From Brachionus manjavacas (Eukaryota; Rotifera; Eurotatoria; Ploima; Brachionidae), in contig JAHQIY010000015.1 of assembly GCA_019054805.1 (NCBI GenBank), forward strand, positions 628,001 through 692,000: 64,000 bases of DNA. The letters are read 5' to 3'. Position 1 is the first letter of the stretch. Each line of letters opens with the position of its first letter. The notes beneath the pieces are model-generated. The model made no database searches. It was given only the letters and a program-made list of their open reading frames with translations, and was not told where the DNA came from. Shown one piece after another: positions 42,660 through 59,927 of the stretch. Both the position numbers and the translations under genes were made by a program.

Positions 42660-42960
42660 AGGTTTTTTTTTTGGAGGACCTTTAGAAATAGCATTTGCTA
42701 TGATCTGGTTCACTTGGTATTACTCTTTCCATAATTCCAAATACCTAAATGCGCTCTCTTCTTAAATCTTTGCCTTTCAGCATAAATAATAAAAATTAAA
42801 GAAAATTAAAATAAATTGTTCACCCTTTAAGAGTTTGACTTTGGGGAACATAGATTCATCTATTTCGCAAAATTTTCCTATTCCGCCCAACTTTAAATTT
42901 TCTATGTAATCATCTTTTCTAAGGATCATCATATCAAAAACCTTATTTGTTGATTTTTTA
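42660..42960 (-). pseudogene. Merlin-type transposase fragment
   Basis: Minus strand reads ENLKLGGIGKFCEIDESMF, like the GG.G..VEIDES box holding the first catalytic Asp of Merlin/IS1016-type transposases. About 100 bp further on it reads VFGIMERV.....KCYF, like their WVFGGIER.....CF box. The intervening codons are decayed and the ends are missing. The family call rests on these two boxes in the right order. Confidence 0.55.
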
Positions 42961-43290
42961 CCTTTTTTCGCCTTTTTCTACAAAAATTTACCGAAATTTA
43001 CATAAATTTTCGTCAGAAAATTTAATCAAATTTTAAATTTTATTCTTTTTTCAAAAATAAAAAAAAATTTTTTTTCATGAAAATCGTTTTTTTTTCCAGA
43101 AATTTTGGAATTTTTTTTTCATTGAATTTTACAATAATTATCGGTAATTTACGATAATTATCGTTATTTTACGAAAAATGCCCTTTTTTAGATACGATAC
43201 CTTGAATTCACCATATTTTACGTAAATTATGGTAAATTCACAATTATCAAAAAAAAAGTTAACACATATTTAAAAGATAATATTTTTTAG
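42955..43290 (-). repeat. Dispersed palindromic repeat, copy 2
   Basis: Reverse-orientation copy of 17196-17545, including the near-palindromic core CACCATATTTTACGTAAATT at about 43209-43228. It directly abuts the Merlin-like fragment, so the repeat may be a terminal or non-coding part of that element. Confidence 0.65.
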
Positions 43291-43879
43291 GAGATAGGTT
43301 CAGTAATTATAAAAATCGATTAAATACAAACCGTAAAAAAAGAGGAAAAATTTTAAACAAATTTAAAAATAATAAAGATTAAAAGAAAAGAAAAAATGAA
43401 TAGAAAAGAAAAAAGACCGATTTTGGAAGTTAGAAGGCAAGAGGTCGTCCTTTCTTACGTCGCCCCAAAAGTTTATAAAGTTTTCTAAGATTTAACTATA
43501 TTTATTATTAATCTCAAACAAAAATATGGGAATGTATGAAGCATTGTTTGTTTCACCTTATAAAAAAATAAGGAAAAATCTCAAAATCTAAATCCATTAA
43601 GAATTTAATTTTTCGATTTTTTCACAATTACTTGGGCGAAAAATTCGGTATTCGTTATATCTAAGTTCTATATAAAATGACAGTGATAAAATTTTTTTTA
43701 ATTTTAGTTAAAAAAAAAATTGCTAAAAATATGGGAATGTTATTTTATCTAATTATAACGACTATTTTAATGAATTTTTCTCTAATTTTAAAAAAACCTA
43801 CCTCTATTTTAATAAAAACTAATCTAAATTAACAAAACCTCTTTTTAAATGAGGAACCAGACAAAGAAATTATTCAAAC

Positions 43880-44090
43880 TAATCGATGGAATATGAAAAT
43901 CACTGCAAATGTGAACAAAAAAGAAAACTTGACATTGGTCCTGGAAATTGTGCTCAACTTGCAACATGTCAATGGATAAGAGGAAATTTTTTTGTTCTTG
44001 ATGCAACTCAAAAAAAAATTTATTTAGTTAGATATTTATTTATTAAAATAGATGTGGTTTTTTTTAAATTAAATTTCTATCTATTAAAAT
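43880..44090 (+). pseudogene. Possible Merlin transposase N-terminal fragment
   Basis: The + strand encodes HCKCEQKRKL...CQWIRGNFF followed by a hydrophobic stretch. The pattern of a Cys-rich start, then W, IRG.FF and a Leu/Ile-rich helix, is reminiscent of the N-terminal zinc region of Merlin transposases. It is on the opposite strand to the other fragment. It could equally be an unrelated exon. Confidence 0.3.
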
Positions 44091-44619
44091 TAGCCGTGTT
44101 GAAAATTATGGGCCCAAAAAAGTATAGCAGTATTAGTATTTAAATATATGGGAAGATATTGGTTGAACCAGATAGAACTGATTTAGAACTTTTTAATAAA
44201 AAAGTAAAGTTCGTCAATAAAAAAATATATATTTAGAAAATAGTTGTCACATTAAAAGCGAAATACTCAGTGAATGATCAAAAATTATTATTAAAAAAAG
44301 ATTTTTAATTGAAAATTTAATGCAAAAATTATTGATAAATTAAAAATTTTGTGAATTCAGAATTGTGAAAAGCACATGTTTATGGTTTAAAATGGTTTGC
44401 TTGCCTTTGATATCTTTGCATTAAATTAAATTAATAAAAATTAATTAATAAATTATTTAAATTTAAATTTTGATCATTGTGACCAAATTTTTTCATAAAC
44501 TTAAATTTTCTAAAATAGGTTTTCATTGGAATTTATCAATGCCAACTTGTTGGTTTAGTATTAGGGCAAGTAATAAAATCTGACTAAAGCAATTTTTTTT
44601 TCCTTATTCACTCCTTGTG

Positions 44620-45070
44620 GAGCAAAGGGTCATTACTTTTGATTTCCATTCAAGTCGATCTTTTTCCTTTACTCTTGCTTCCCCATCTTCTAACTGATGG
44701 TCGTCCTTTCTTACGTCGCCCTTAAGGTGTCCATTGAAGGGCTCCTTTTGGTATCTGTGTTTCTTTCATTCTAAGTACATGCCCGAGCCATCGCAGTCTT
44801 TTGTTCTTAATGCATTGACTAAATGGCTCTGAATTTGTTCTTCTATATAGGTCAGCATTCGAAATGTCTCAGGCCAGTGTATTCCGAGAATCCTCGGCAG
44901 GCTTCCCGTGGAAGGTGTTAAGACTTTTCCTGCCAGATTCACACGTCCCCAACATTCACTTCCGTACATCAGTGTTGCTTTTACTACACTGTTGTATAGT
45001 TTAAGTTTTGTTTCCTTACTGTAGCTGGTTGACTTCCATACTGGTTTGAGTCTTGCGAAGGCACTCTAAA
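44620..45070 (-). pseudogene. Third LINE type, C-terminal fossil
   Basis: Minus strand reads YGSECWGRVN, then LPRILGIHWPETFR and further pieces near EWKSK, the C-terminal region found in many invertebrate endonuclease-reverse transcriptase LINEs (LRILGI.WP). Frameshifts present. A 23-bp string from here (at about 44699) also occurs at 43442, suggesting a small related fragment there. Confidence 0.65.
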
Positions 45071-45739
45071 GATTTTGAAAATTTTGTCTTTGTTGGTATG
45101 TGTGGCCAATTTTTAAAGAAAAAAAATTATTTATTAAGTGTTTTATTTTAAAAAAAATTCATTTGAATCTAGGCGAGTATGATATAATGTGTTCAAAAAT
45201 TTGATCAGAGGTATTAAGTCAATTTGGTGAATTTTCTTATCATGAAAAATCTAACTTTTGAAAAAGAAATAATATTAGAGTAAGTTTAGAACTTTAAGAA
45301 AAGCAAATTATATAATTATTGCTAAAATTGTATAAAATTTAAATTCTCCTTAAAACCAAATAATTAAATATTCTAAAAAAATTGTCAAAAATTTTATTTA
45401 ATCTCCAAATTCTTAAATAATGTTGAACTGAATTTGAAAAAAAAATTTAGCATATTTTTCTCCACCAAATTCGAATATTTTTTAGATGAATTACATGATG
45501 CTGTTTCCTTCGTTCTATAAGATTTATTTTATAATAAATTATATTAGTAATTGATTATTTTAAACCTTTTATTTAGTAAAATGAAAATTTAATTAATTAA
45601 AAATTATTTTTTAAATTAATTTCGCATTAGGTCAAGAAAAAAAATAATGTAATGATGATGGTCAAAAGTTGACATTATTGGCATGGTTTTTAATTTTTTG
45701 CTAAACAATAAACTGAAAATTAAAATTTTATTAATTTAA

Positions 45740-48700
45740 AAGTATTATCAATGTTCGAGCTTTAAAAGTCGGAAATTGTTAAGTTTTATAAGTCCAGTCG
45801 ATGCATCTGGATCCTCAGTTTGTAACCCGGAACCATCATCGACACCCGTTTATCCTCCTCCTTTGTCAATTAGGCGTATAAGGAATAAAAAGGAGGAAGA
45901 TGAAGAAGAAATCGATGAGGCTGAGGACGATGATGAATCTGAAAGCAAAAGAACGATCAAAATTATCGGTGTTCCGAAATTGGAAAAATACAAATTAAAA
46001 TCTTCTAAAGGTGATAAACCAGAAGGTTGTATTAACAAAATTGAAGAAGATGGTGGCGAATATTTGGCTGAACCAAAATTATACAAAGTAATTTTTGTTT
46101 GAATTTAATAAAAAAAAATCAAGCATTCTTTTGATGACAAGACTTGATTGTTTTGTAATAAGATTTTTCAGAATTGAATTTTTTAGGAGCCTAAGAAGAG
46201 CCTTAAAAATGCTAAGGACAAAATAAAGTCTTCTTCAAAAGTTAGAGAAAAAATAAATTCCAAAAATCGTAAAGTAAATCAATAGCTTCAATTAAATGCT
46301 TCACGGCAAAATTTACCTAAACCGCTAAGGCATTCTTTAAAAGTTCCAAATTAAAATTTTTATTTAGTCAAATGATGACGAAGAAGAGGAAGAAGATGAA
46401 CTTAAGCAACAATCATCTTCTAGAGAAGAACATAAATCAAATACAAAAGATAAGAAGAGTACAAGACAGACCAGCCACAATAAGGAAGATAAAACAACAG
46501 TTGGTGATGCAAAAAAAGAATCGTCCAAAAACAAGATCAAAGATGATGTCGAACCTTTGGTAAAAGGAAAAAATACTGAAAATACAAAAAAAGATCACAT
46601 AAAAGGTGAAAAAATCAGCCATAATGATATAGATGGAGAAAAAAAAACAAATAAAAATACAAAATCTAAAAAAAATGTTAATGAAAAAGCTGACCAACTT
46701 GTGACCAAAGATATAAAGCAAAAAAAAGATGATAATATGAAAAAAGAAAAAATTAAAGTCAAGCAATCTGCTGAAAAATTGCCAGACAAAATAGCTAGAC
46801 TCGATACACATGAATTGATATCTAAGAAAAAGAATAAAATGGAAAAATTAGAAAAAAAAATACTGATTGATGATCAAGTTGACGAAGTAGATATAAATTT
46901 TAAAAAGAACGAACAAAAGCCAACATATAAACAAATAAAAAGTAAAAATGATGATGAATCAAATAGTAAATCAAAATATGAGAATAAAAAAATTGATAAA
47001 AAACAAAAAAATAAAGATGATGAAGAGCCAGTGACAAAGAGTAATTCAAAAAAGAAAGATGAAAAATCAAAGGAAAAAATAGTTAAAGATGATGAGGATG
47101 ATGATGAAGATGATGATGAGCCAGTGACAAAGAGTAATTCGAAAAAGAAAGATGAAAAATCAAATAAAAAAACAATTAAAAATGATGAGGATGATGATGA
47201 AGATGATGATGAGCCAGTGACAAAAAGTAATTCGAAAAAGAAACATGAAAAATCAAAGGAAAAAATAGTTAAAGATGATGAGGATGATGATGAAGATGAT
47301 GATGAGCCAGTGACAAAGAGTAATTCGAAAAAGAAAGATGAAAAATCAAATAAAAAAACAATTAAAAATGATGAGGATGATGATGAAGATGATGATGAGC
47401 CAGTGACAAAGAGTAATTCGAAAAAGAAAGATGAAAAATCAAATAAAAAAACAATTAAAAATGATGAGGATGATGATGAAGATGATGATGAGCCAGTGAC
47501 AAACAGTGATTCGAAAAAGAAAGATGAAAAATCAAAGGAAAAAATAGTTAAAGATGATGAGGATGATGATGAAGATGATGATGAGCCAGTGACAAAGAGT
47601 AATTCGAAAAAGAAAGATGAAAAATTAAATAAAAAACAATGTGAAGATGATGAGAGTGATGATGAAAAGTTGGAAAAAAGTCGAATAAAACCAACTAATT
47701 CTTTAACTCTGTCAAGACCAATTAAAAAAACAAATAAAATAAAGAAATCAGAAATAGTGGTATCAACAGATAAGTTGAATAAATTCCGTCTAGTATGGAA
47801 TATTATCAAATCTCTATTTACTATAGAGAATTCTAATTTGGATGATGATGAAGAAGACGACATTATTCCAGCTAGAAACAAAAAATCCGAGTATAAAATG
47901 GGTGGACGCAAGGGTCGAAAATTGTTGTCTATTGATCAAGATCAAGACCATGATGAAGAAAGGGTCGATTTGTTCAAAAATAGAAAATTTCTTAAAACAA
48001 ATGATAAACCCAGTGAGACCAAACCAACCAAAGAAGACAAAAATCAACCAAAGATGACAAAAAATAAAAAAATTAAAAGAGAAGATTCAGAATCTACTGA
48101 AGAATCAAAAAAATTAAAAAAAATCAAATCTGAGATCAAAATTCCAGGAAACAAAAAAGTTGGTTTTGAGCACAGATACCGCGTGTCAAGGTTCATTGAA
48201 TCTGTAAAAAATCCCAAATTTGCACCACAAATTGAAAAACTTGATGACGAAGACCAGAGTTACAAGAATAAACCTAAAGTAGGATGGGAGCATAGATACC
48301 GCATTTCCAACTATCTACAAGCTCAATCAAGCAAAAAGCACCGCAAAAATGAAGCTCAAAATGAGAACAAAAAAGAAGACTACCTCTTAATCGGTCAATA
48401 TAAAATTGACAAAACGAAAATAGGTCCCATCGGTTGGCAATACAGATACCGGGCTACTAATAAATTTAAAAGTTTAATCAAAAAACCTGAAAAACAAAAC
48501 AAAAAATCCAACAAAATTCTAGAGGTTGTCGAATATTCGGATAATGAGGATATTCCTTTTTGCGAAGGAATTGCGGAAGATCCGCAACTCTTGCTCAACT
48601 TGGCCAAAAAAGAGGAAAACATTGAACAAGATGATGTATCAGATGAGAATAAACCAAAGGTTGGATGGCAGTATAGGTACAGAATAAGTAGAATGTTTGC

Positions 48701-50651
48701 CGAAAAAAATAATGAGCCAAAATTGGAGATATCTAAAAAAATTAAAAAAGTTAAAATTGAGGAGCCCCAGCCCGAAGTGGCAGATAAGCCCAGTGTCGGC
48801 TGGCAATACAGATACAGAATTTCTAAAATGATGCAAGCTTTAAAGAATACACCAAAAATTTTCAAACCAATTGAGAGTGCAGAGGAGAACACTCTGCCGA
48901 TTGAGAACAAACCCAAAGTTGGATGGGAGCACAGATACAGAATAAGTCGATGGTCAAATCATAATCGACCTGCTAAAAAAATAGAAATCAAAACAAAGAT
49001 CACAAAGCCTGTATTTGAAAAAAAGCAAGAAACCAAAGAATCAATTGAGCCTAAGCCCAAAGTTGGCTGGGAATACCGATATAGGGTGTCCAGAATGTTG
49101 GCCGAAGAACCAAATCAAAAAAAAATAGACCCCAAAAAATCTAAAAAACAAAAGATTGAGGAAAAAGAAAACCAGATAGAGGAAAAGTTTTTCGAAAAAC
49201 CCAAAGTTGGCTTTGAACACCGATACAGAGTGAGCAAATACTTATCAAGTCTGAATCAAAAACCGATTGAAATTAAACCAAAAAAAGAAAAATTAAATTT
49301 CATTGATGTTGAGAAAATAGTTGAAAAAAAACCAAAAGTAGGCTGGGAACATCGGTACCGCGTTTCCAAAATGAATAATGAACCACAAAAAGAGGAAATA
49401 CTTGCGGAAAAAGTCCAGGAAAAGGATGAGGTTGAAAATAAGCCCAAGGTGGGTTGGCAGTTTAGATATCGTGTGTCGCAGAAATTACACTCTGAAAAAA
49501 TGGGAAAAAAATCCAAAAAATTGGCCCAAAAAATATTGGAAAAAATTGAAGATTTACCACTAAAAAATGAAAACGTTGGTAAAATTGGATTTGAGTTTAG
49601 ATATAGATTGTCTAAAAAAGCATCATCCAATTGCACTGATGAACCAACAGAGGAGCCTGAGATTGATAAAAAGTCTGAAATAGCCAGACCGAAAAAAAAA
49701 ATTTCCCCAAAAAAACCTAAGAAAAAAGTAACTGTAATCGACCAAAAACCCAAAGTTGTGTTCACCATTGAATATGAAAAAATTTTCAAAAAAGATCATT
49801 TAATAAAAAAAGTAATAGATAAAGTAGAAAAAAAAGCTAATGATGTTGTCCAAGCGAATAATAGTGAACATGTTGATGATGTAGCTAGTTCCAATGAGAG
49901 TCTAGCAGAAGAGATTATTCAGGAAAGCGAAAATCAGACCAAAAATGATGACAATTATGAAGTGATAATTGAAGTCCAAATGGAAAAAGATTCTTTGGAG
50001 AAAATTGTGAATGAAACTGAAAAAGAAACTGAAGATGAAGAGGTAGTGGACGATGCTGAAGTTAAAAAAGAAAGTGAGGAATTAGATGAATTTAAAAAAG
50101 TGGAGTTAGAAATTGACATTGAAGTCAAAAAGCCTAAAAAGAGCAAAAAGGAAAAAAGAGAGAAAAAAAAGAAATTGCTGGAACAAATTAGAGAAGAAGT
50201 AATTGAAGAAGAGTCTGAAAAAATTGACCAGCAAGTTGAGGAGAAAAAAGAGAAAATAGAGAAACTAGAGGAACAAGCTAGAGATGAAGTTATTGAGAAA
50301 GAGCTGACAAAAATTGAGTCACAAGTTGAGGAAAAAATAGAAGAAATTGTGAACATTTTAGAGGAGGAAAAAATCCCGGAAATTATTTTAGAGCAACAAG
50401 TTCAAGTTGAATTAGAACCCATCGAAGAAGAGGAATTAAGACAAGCAGAAATTTTGCGCGAGGAAACAGAGTCTGTTGACGAAATAGAGATCAAGACAGA
50501 GATAATAACTAGTTTTAGTTTTTTCGAGTCGATAAAGGAAATTTTGGCAAATGCGCCTTCTTTTTTTGACTTGGAGGAAAATGAAGAAGTGCATGATAAA
50601 GTGCATGGACATGATTATGACAATATTGAAGAAAGCGAAGAATCAAGGTGA
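45740..50651 (+). CDS. Unrecognised Lys/Glu-rich protein with VGWxxRYRxS repeats
   Basis: I do not recognise this gene. Three exons join in frame: one ending at 46087, then 46187-46273 and 46368-50651. They give over 1,550 residues. The 5' end is uncertain: the first exon is open from 45740 but has no ATG, so a start exon lies upstream. Residues from exon 3 begin with Lys/Asp/Glu-rich sequence. A 31-residue acidic-basic repeat is encoded at about 47025-47640. After a basic stretch, eleven copies of a VG[WF]xxRYRxS motif follow at 48150-49620, each usually preceded by KPK and separated by charged linkers. A Glu/Lys-rich, probably coiled-coil tail ends the protein. No membrane segment or catalytic motif is visible. 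The regular motif suggests a scaffold that binds the same partner many times. Confidence 0.8.
47020..47640 (+). repeat. Coding minisatellite, 93-bp unit
   Basis: About seven head-to-tail units of 93 bp (31 codons) inside the large repeat-protein gene. Each encodes an acidic run (DEDDDEDDDE), then PVTKSNSKKK and a Lys-rich end in two variants, KEKIVKD and KKTIKN. Adjacent units are nearly identical in DNA, so the array is young or homogenised. The unit length keeps the frame open on gain or loss. Confidence 0.92.
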
Positions 50652-51265
50652 TAAAAGTGCCACAATGTCCGATAGAAAAACAATCATTTGAAATGCCTTG
50701 TAGAGATACATTTAATACCTCTAAACAATAGGGTTGTTTTCAATATTAATCGGATACCGAGATATAAACTTTATTTATTTTAGACTAGATTTTCTCGAAT
50801 CCTTATCCTTAGCAGAAAAATCTCGCAATATTTATTGTTGTCATGTATAATTAATTATTATTCATTTAAAAATGTAATTGTTTGTCTTAAAGAAAACCTC
50901 TATTTCGGATACGATTTATCGTTAAAATTTGATTTTTTTTTTGAAATCTTAAAATAATAAATATTTTAAAATTTTTTTAATTTTTTACTTTTAAATTTAA
51001 TTTATTAAGATTTTATTGAATATCATATTTTTGAGTGTTTTAAATCTAAAATTAAGTTTTTTTTGTCTGAGCACATCAAATTGAAATGCTAATCTGGTTT
51101 TTTTAATTCTGAAATATCAGCTTTTTATTTAAAAATATTTGAGTTTAAAAATGTCACGTAAGTTTTTATTATTTAGAATGCTATTTGAATGAGCAATTTT
51201 TGGTTGAATTAGTTTCAATTAAAAGATTGTAATTTTTCAAATTTTGTTGAGTTTTTTCCATTAAA
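50652..51265. other. 3' flank of the repeat-protein gene
   Basis: AT-rich; likely holds the 3' UTR (AATAAA-like signals near 50955). No further coding frame. Confidence 0.45.
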
Positions 51266-51269
51266 GTCA

Positions 51270-51710
51270 GAGGAGGCAGAAGAAGTCGGGGATTGTTTGA
51301 TACAATTTATCTGCCTACATGGTGTTCCGGAAGCACCGTCGGCCTGAATTACCAATTTTCAATCCGAACTGAAGAACCAGTTCCCTGCCCTTGATCTAGA
51401 TTTAAATTCAGATGTACAGTCATATGCAAGCAAGGTCCAGGCCGATCTGCTCAGATGTTATGAGACCGTGGCCCGAAACTCAGACGTCAAGATGAGTAAG
51501 TTGATATAAATGTGAGGCCATATAACTTGGCCCTCGGAGACGGGATCTACGTGTTAAAACAAGCAAAAAAAAGTTATGTCAAGAAAACTGAGCCAAAAAT
51601 AGGAAGGCCCTTTCACCATTGTGGGAGTCCAAAATGAGAATAATTACTTGATCAAGTCTAACGCTACCCAGAAAAATCAGCTTGTTCAGCTAGTGTGCTG
51701 TCTCAAATTT
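51270..51710 (+). pseudogene. Ty3/gypsy-like integrase C-terminal fossil
   Basis: With frame breaks the + strand reads MVFRKHRRPELPIF, then SYASKVQADLLRCYE, then RPYNLALGDGIYVLK and GRPFTIVGVQNENNYLIKS. That is the end of a gypsy-type integrase: the host-DNA-binding GDxVYV... and GPF.IV.V...NYLI modules. No LTR was found. A solo LINE end is inserted at its 3' side. Confidence 0.7.
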
Positions 51711-51852
51711 TTTTTTTAGCTTATTTACTTTATTTTGATTTTTTTTATCTCATTTTATTAGCTTTAATTTTATTTTTGATTTTGATTTTTTTTAATTTAT
51801 TCTGAAGGAGCCCTAGCTCGGTACAGAAAATAAATAAATAAATAAATAATTT
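51711..51852 (+). mobile_element. LINE 3' end, solo
   Basis: T-rich 3' UTR, hairpin TCTGAAGGAGCCCTAGCTCG and AAAT-repeat tail. It is about 140 bp and contains no coding sequence. Confidence 0.8.
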
Positions 51853-54222
51853 TGATTTTAGCTGCAAATGTTGAGGGCTTACTTTTTCAGCTGAGCAAAA
51901 TGCAGTTTGCTTTGAGTCTCTGGGATGGGTAATCAACTTTTCTGAACTCTTTTGGCCTTTATAAAGGACAAGGCTCTTCAAGTAATGACAGATCAATTTA
52001 CAACGATTTATTATTTTAATGCACCTGATTCTTATAGACGTGAAACGTCCAATTCAAGACAGGTTATTTATACACCTCGATTAAATGTATGTGTTCTGGG
52101 TATTCTTTTGATATCTACTTTTTTTTTATTAAATATTAATTACCTAATTATTTAACAAACTATAGTCAAAATTTAGAATATTATATTTCAATATTTTTAT
52201 ACCATGAGACTATACAGTATTGTGAAAAAGTTAAGAAACGACTGATATTTATTGCTTATTTAGGTTTGAATTGTAATAGAATGCGATGAGATTGATTTTA
52301 TGAAACCATTTGTTATTTTAATTTGAAAAAGACTTGTAAAAACTTAAAAATAATTGATAAAATTTTAGATCAAATCTAATCGCTTTTGTAATGATCGATG
52401 ATTGCCAATTAGTCAGTTTGGTAAAAAAAATAGAGCTTAGCCATTTAGTTCATAACTAAAAACTGTCAAGTGGCAGAAAAGTAACCAACGCAACCTTCGC
52501 TTGAACGCACGCTTCCCTTTCCAAACTAGAAAAGCAAACAAGGCTGCTTATCGCAACAGTTTCTTACAGAAGTTCCTTCGAAGACTTCGCAACGATTCCA
52601 ACAGCCAAAACGTGAGAGCTACTCTCTATCTTGTTTAATCATATAACTAGTTTATAATTTATAATTTTTATTTTTGTAGCAATTTACGATATGTCTGACA
52701 ATTCTTACTTTATATTTTAATAACAATTATTGTACAATTAGATTTAAATCTCAAATCAATAATTTTTAATCAATAAAACGTTTGAAACTCAAATTGTTAT
52801 ATTTTATTTATTTTTATTATTTTTTTATCATTAATAGTACAATTGACTGTGCGATAGATCTATTTTCAAAGAATTAAATTTGCAAATTTGCTTTTGAGAC
52901 TCAGTTTAAGTAAATAAGTGAAAAAATGGACTTTTATCAATTAACAACCATAATATGAAGACGAAATTTTTAAAATTAAACCAAATGGATTGTTAAGATA
53001 ATTAGCAGACTTTACAGTTCAAATCTTCAATTCAAATTGGTTTAAAGTGCCTTTATGAATCAAACACCGAGTGCCATCTCAAATAAATAAATAAATAACA
53101 TCTGGCAGCCAATATTTTGTATCTAAATGCAAAGCAAAACATTTTTAAATTATTTTATTAGATTTTTAAATTAAAAAAAAATTTAAATAAAATTTCCAAA
53201 ATTCGTAAAGTCTAAATATCATTCGTTTTTCAATAAGCCGATTAAGTGAACTACAAAAGCCAATATTTCAAACTAATGATCATCTCAAACTAAATATAAA
53301 AATTCACCACCAACGAAAAAAAAAATATTTAACAACTAATTGCCAGGAATTTTATGGACATATGAACAAGATATACACAAAAAGAAGAGGAAAAAATCAA
53401 CACTATTTTAATCATAAAGCACGATTTGATTAACAAATTTTAAATGACCAAAGAGCCATTACAAACAAAAAACAACGAATTATTTAGAGTCGTTAAGAAC
53501 TATCAGCGGTCGGCGGCGAGCATCGGAGCGCTGGAAACGAGCCATTAAGTAGACATGGAAGTCTTGAATAAATGAAGATCAGCGCGCCAACCTTCCCATT
53601 AACAGATAAACGCCTACTTATATTTACACAGGGCTCTCGGCATCCCAGCTCGGTCACCGACCAAATTACAGATATATACAAGGGTATGTAAGACCCTGTA
53701 GTTATATATGTCTAAACACAAAAACGGGCTGATTTATATTTTTATTATTTAGTACAAAAAAAACCCGAGAGATAAAGAGACAGAGATAGATCTAGAGAGA
53801 GAGAGAGACAGACAGACAGAGTTTGTTGTTGTTTGTATAGAAGTTATTGCGCGCATACAACACTAGTGGAAATTGATTGAGTTTTTGAATTGACTTTATT
53901 TAACATGACTACTGGAATTAAAAAAATCAGTCTTGGCCTTCGAGTTCAATTCTGGAGTCGACAGCACTCGATAAAAAAAAAAAAGTAGTGATTGAGAATT
54001 TTTTTGTTGTTGCTTGTTTTCAAATTTTTCTCCCCAAATTTGTTTTTATACACTATGTACAGTGTGCGTGTCGACACAAGAATTGTCTCGGAGCAGACCG
54101 ATGTCAAAAAACTCTGATCTTTGATCGTAACATTCAAAAAAAAGAAAAAACAAAAAAGTATTTTTTTCAACAAATAAAAATTTTGTGTAAAATTCTTTCA
54201 AAATGCTCCTCTCAATAATATT
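51853..54222. other. Intergenic stretch and probable Mnk 3' UTR
   Basis: No convincing gene. A Tc1-like end (TACAGTATTGTGAAAAAGTT at 52213) has no partner. A GA/GACA microsatellite lies at 53790-53822. Sequence near 53480-53660 is richer in G+C and could belong to the 3' UTR of Mnk, which is transcribed from the right. Confidence 0.45.
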
Positions 54223-59188
<4,966 letters not shown>

Positions 59189-59596
59189 TCACACGAATTA
59201 CTACAATAACAATAAATAACAAGTTGGCTTTTGTTCGAATGGTTATAAATAAGGTACGGCGGCGGATTTGAACTAAATGTGCAGGTTGAAGTGAGTGTGT
59301 GTGTGTTTGGACACGACGAACAATTGGTTTGGTTTCGATTAGTTTGGCAACAATTCGATTATTATTAAGAGTGTATGGTCTTCACATCATCCTATCTAAA
59401 CAACAAAAAAAGAAAAAATTTATTTTTAATTTTGTTCTTAACTAAAATCGCAATTTTTCAAATATATAAAAAAAAATTTCTCTCTCTCTCTCTTTCTCTA
59501 TTTTGTTCTCTCATTTTGTTTCGTTTAAATAAATTATGATTTTAGCATATTTTGTGGTGGGGTGTTGAGGAGAGGGGACCAACGGGTGTATAAGAT

Positions 59597-59927
59597 GAAT
59601 CAACTAAAATAAGCGAGAGTGTAGTGGTGGGGGTCATATGGGACCCAAATTTTTAATGAATGAATCAACTAAAATAAGTGAGAGAGTTGTGGGGCAGGGG
59701 TCATATGGGACTCACATAAAAATTAATTGAATCAACTAAAATAAGTGAGAGTGTGGTGGTGGGGGTCATATGGGACCCAAATGTATAATGAATGAATCAA
59801 CTAAAATAAGTGAGAGAGTTGTGGGGCAGGGGTCATATGGGACTCACATAAAAATTAATTGAATCAACTAAAATAAGTGAGAGAGTGGTGGGGGGTCGTG
59901 TGGGACCTAATAGTGAATTAGATGCAT
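59597..59927 (+). repeat. G-rich minisatellite upstream of Mnk
   Basis: Five units starting at 59597, 59662, 59729, 59794 and 59861, with lengths alternating 65 and 67 bp. All begin GAATCAACTAAAATAAG and contain a G-rich core (GGTGGGGGTC or GTGGGGCAGGGGTC) then ATATGGGAC. The second and fourth units are identical, so a 132-bp two-unit block was duplicated. It lies 0.4-0.7 kb upstream of the Mnk start, next to a CT run at 59480-59500. Confidence 0.9.

Noticed and set aside
46874..47911. 345-codon minus-strand frame rich in Ser and Phe
   Set aside because: It is the antisense of the acidic coding minisatellite; Ser runs come from the complement of GAT/GAG codons.
52213..52260. Tc1-like terminal repeat as one end of a complete element
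   Set aside because: No matching opposite end or transposase sequence within several kb.
53493..53681. 62-codon minus-strand frame
   Set aside because: No similarity recognised. It lies in the likely Mnk 3' UTR and has no splice or start context.
53790..53822. GA/GACA repeat considered as a CRISPR-like or regulatory array
   Set aside because: Simple microsatellite without spacers; common in animal genomes.
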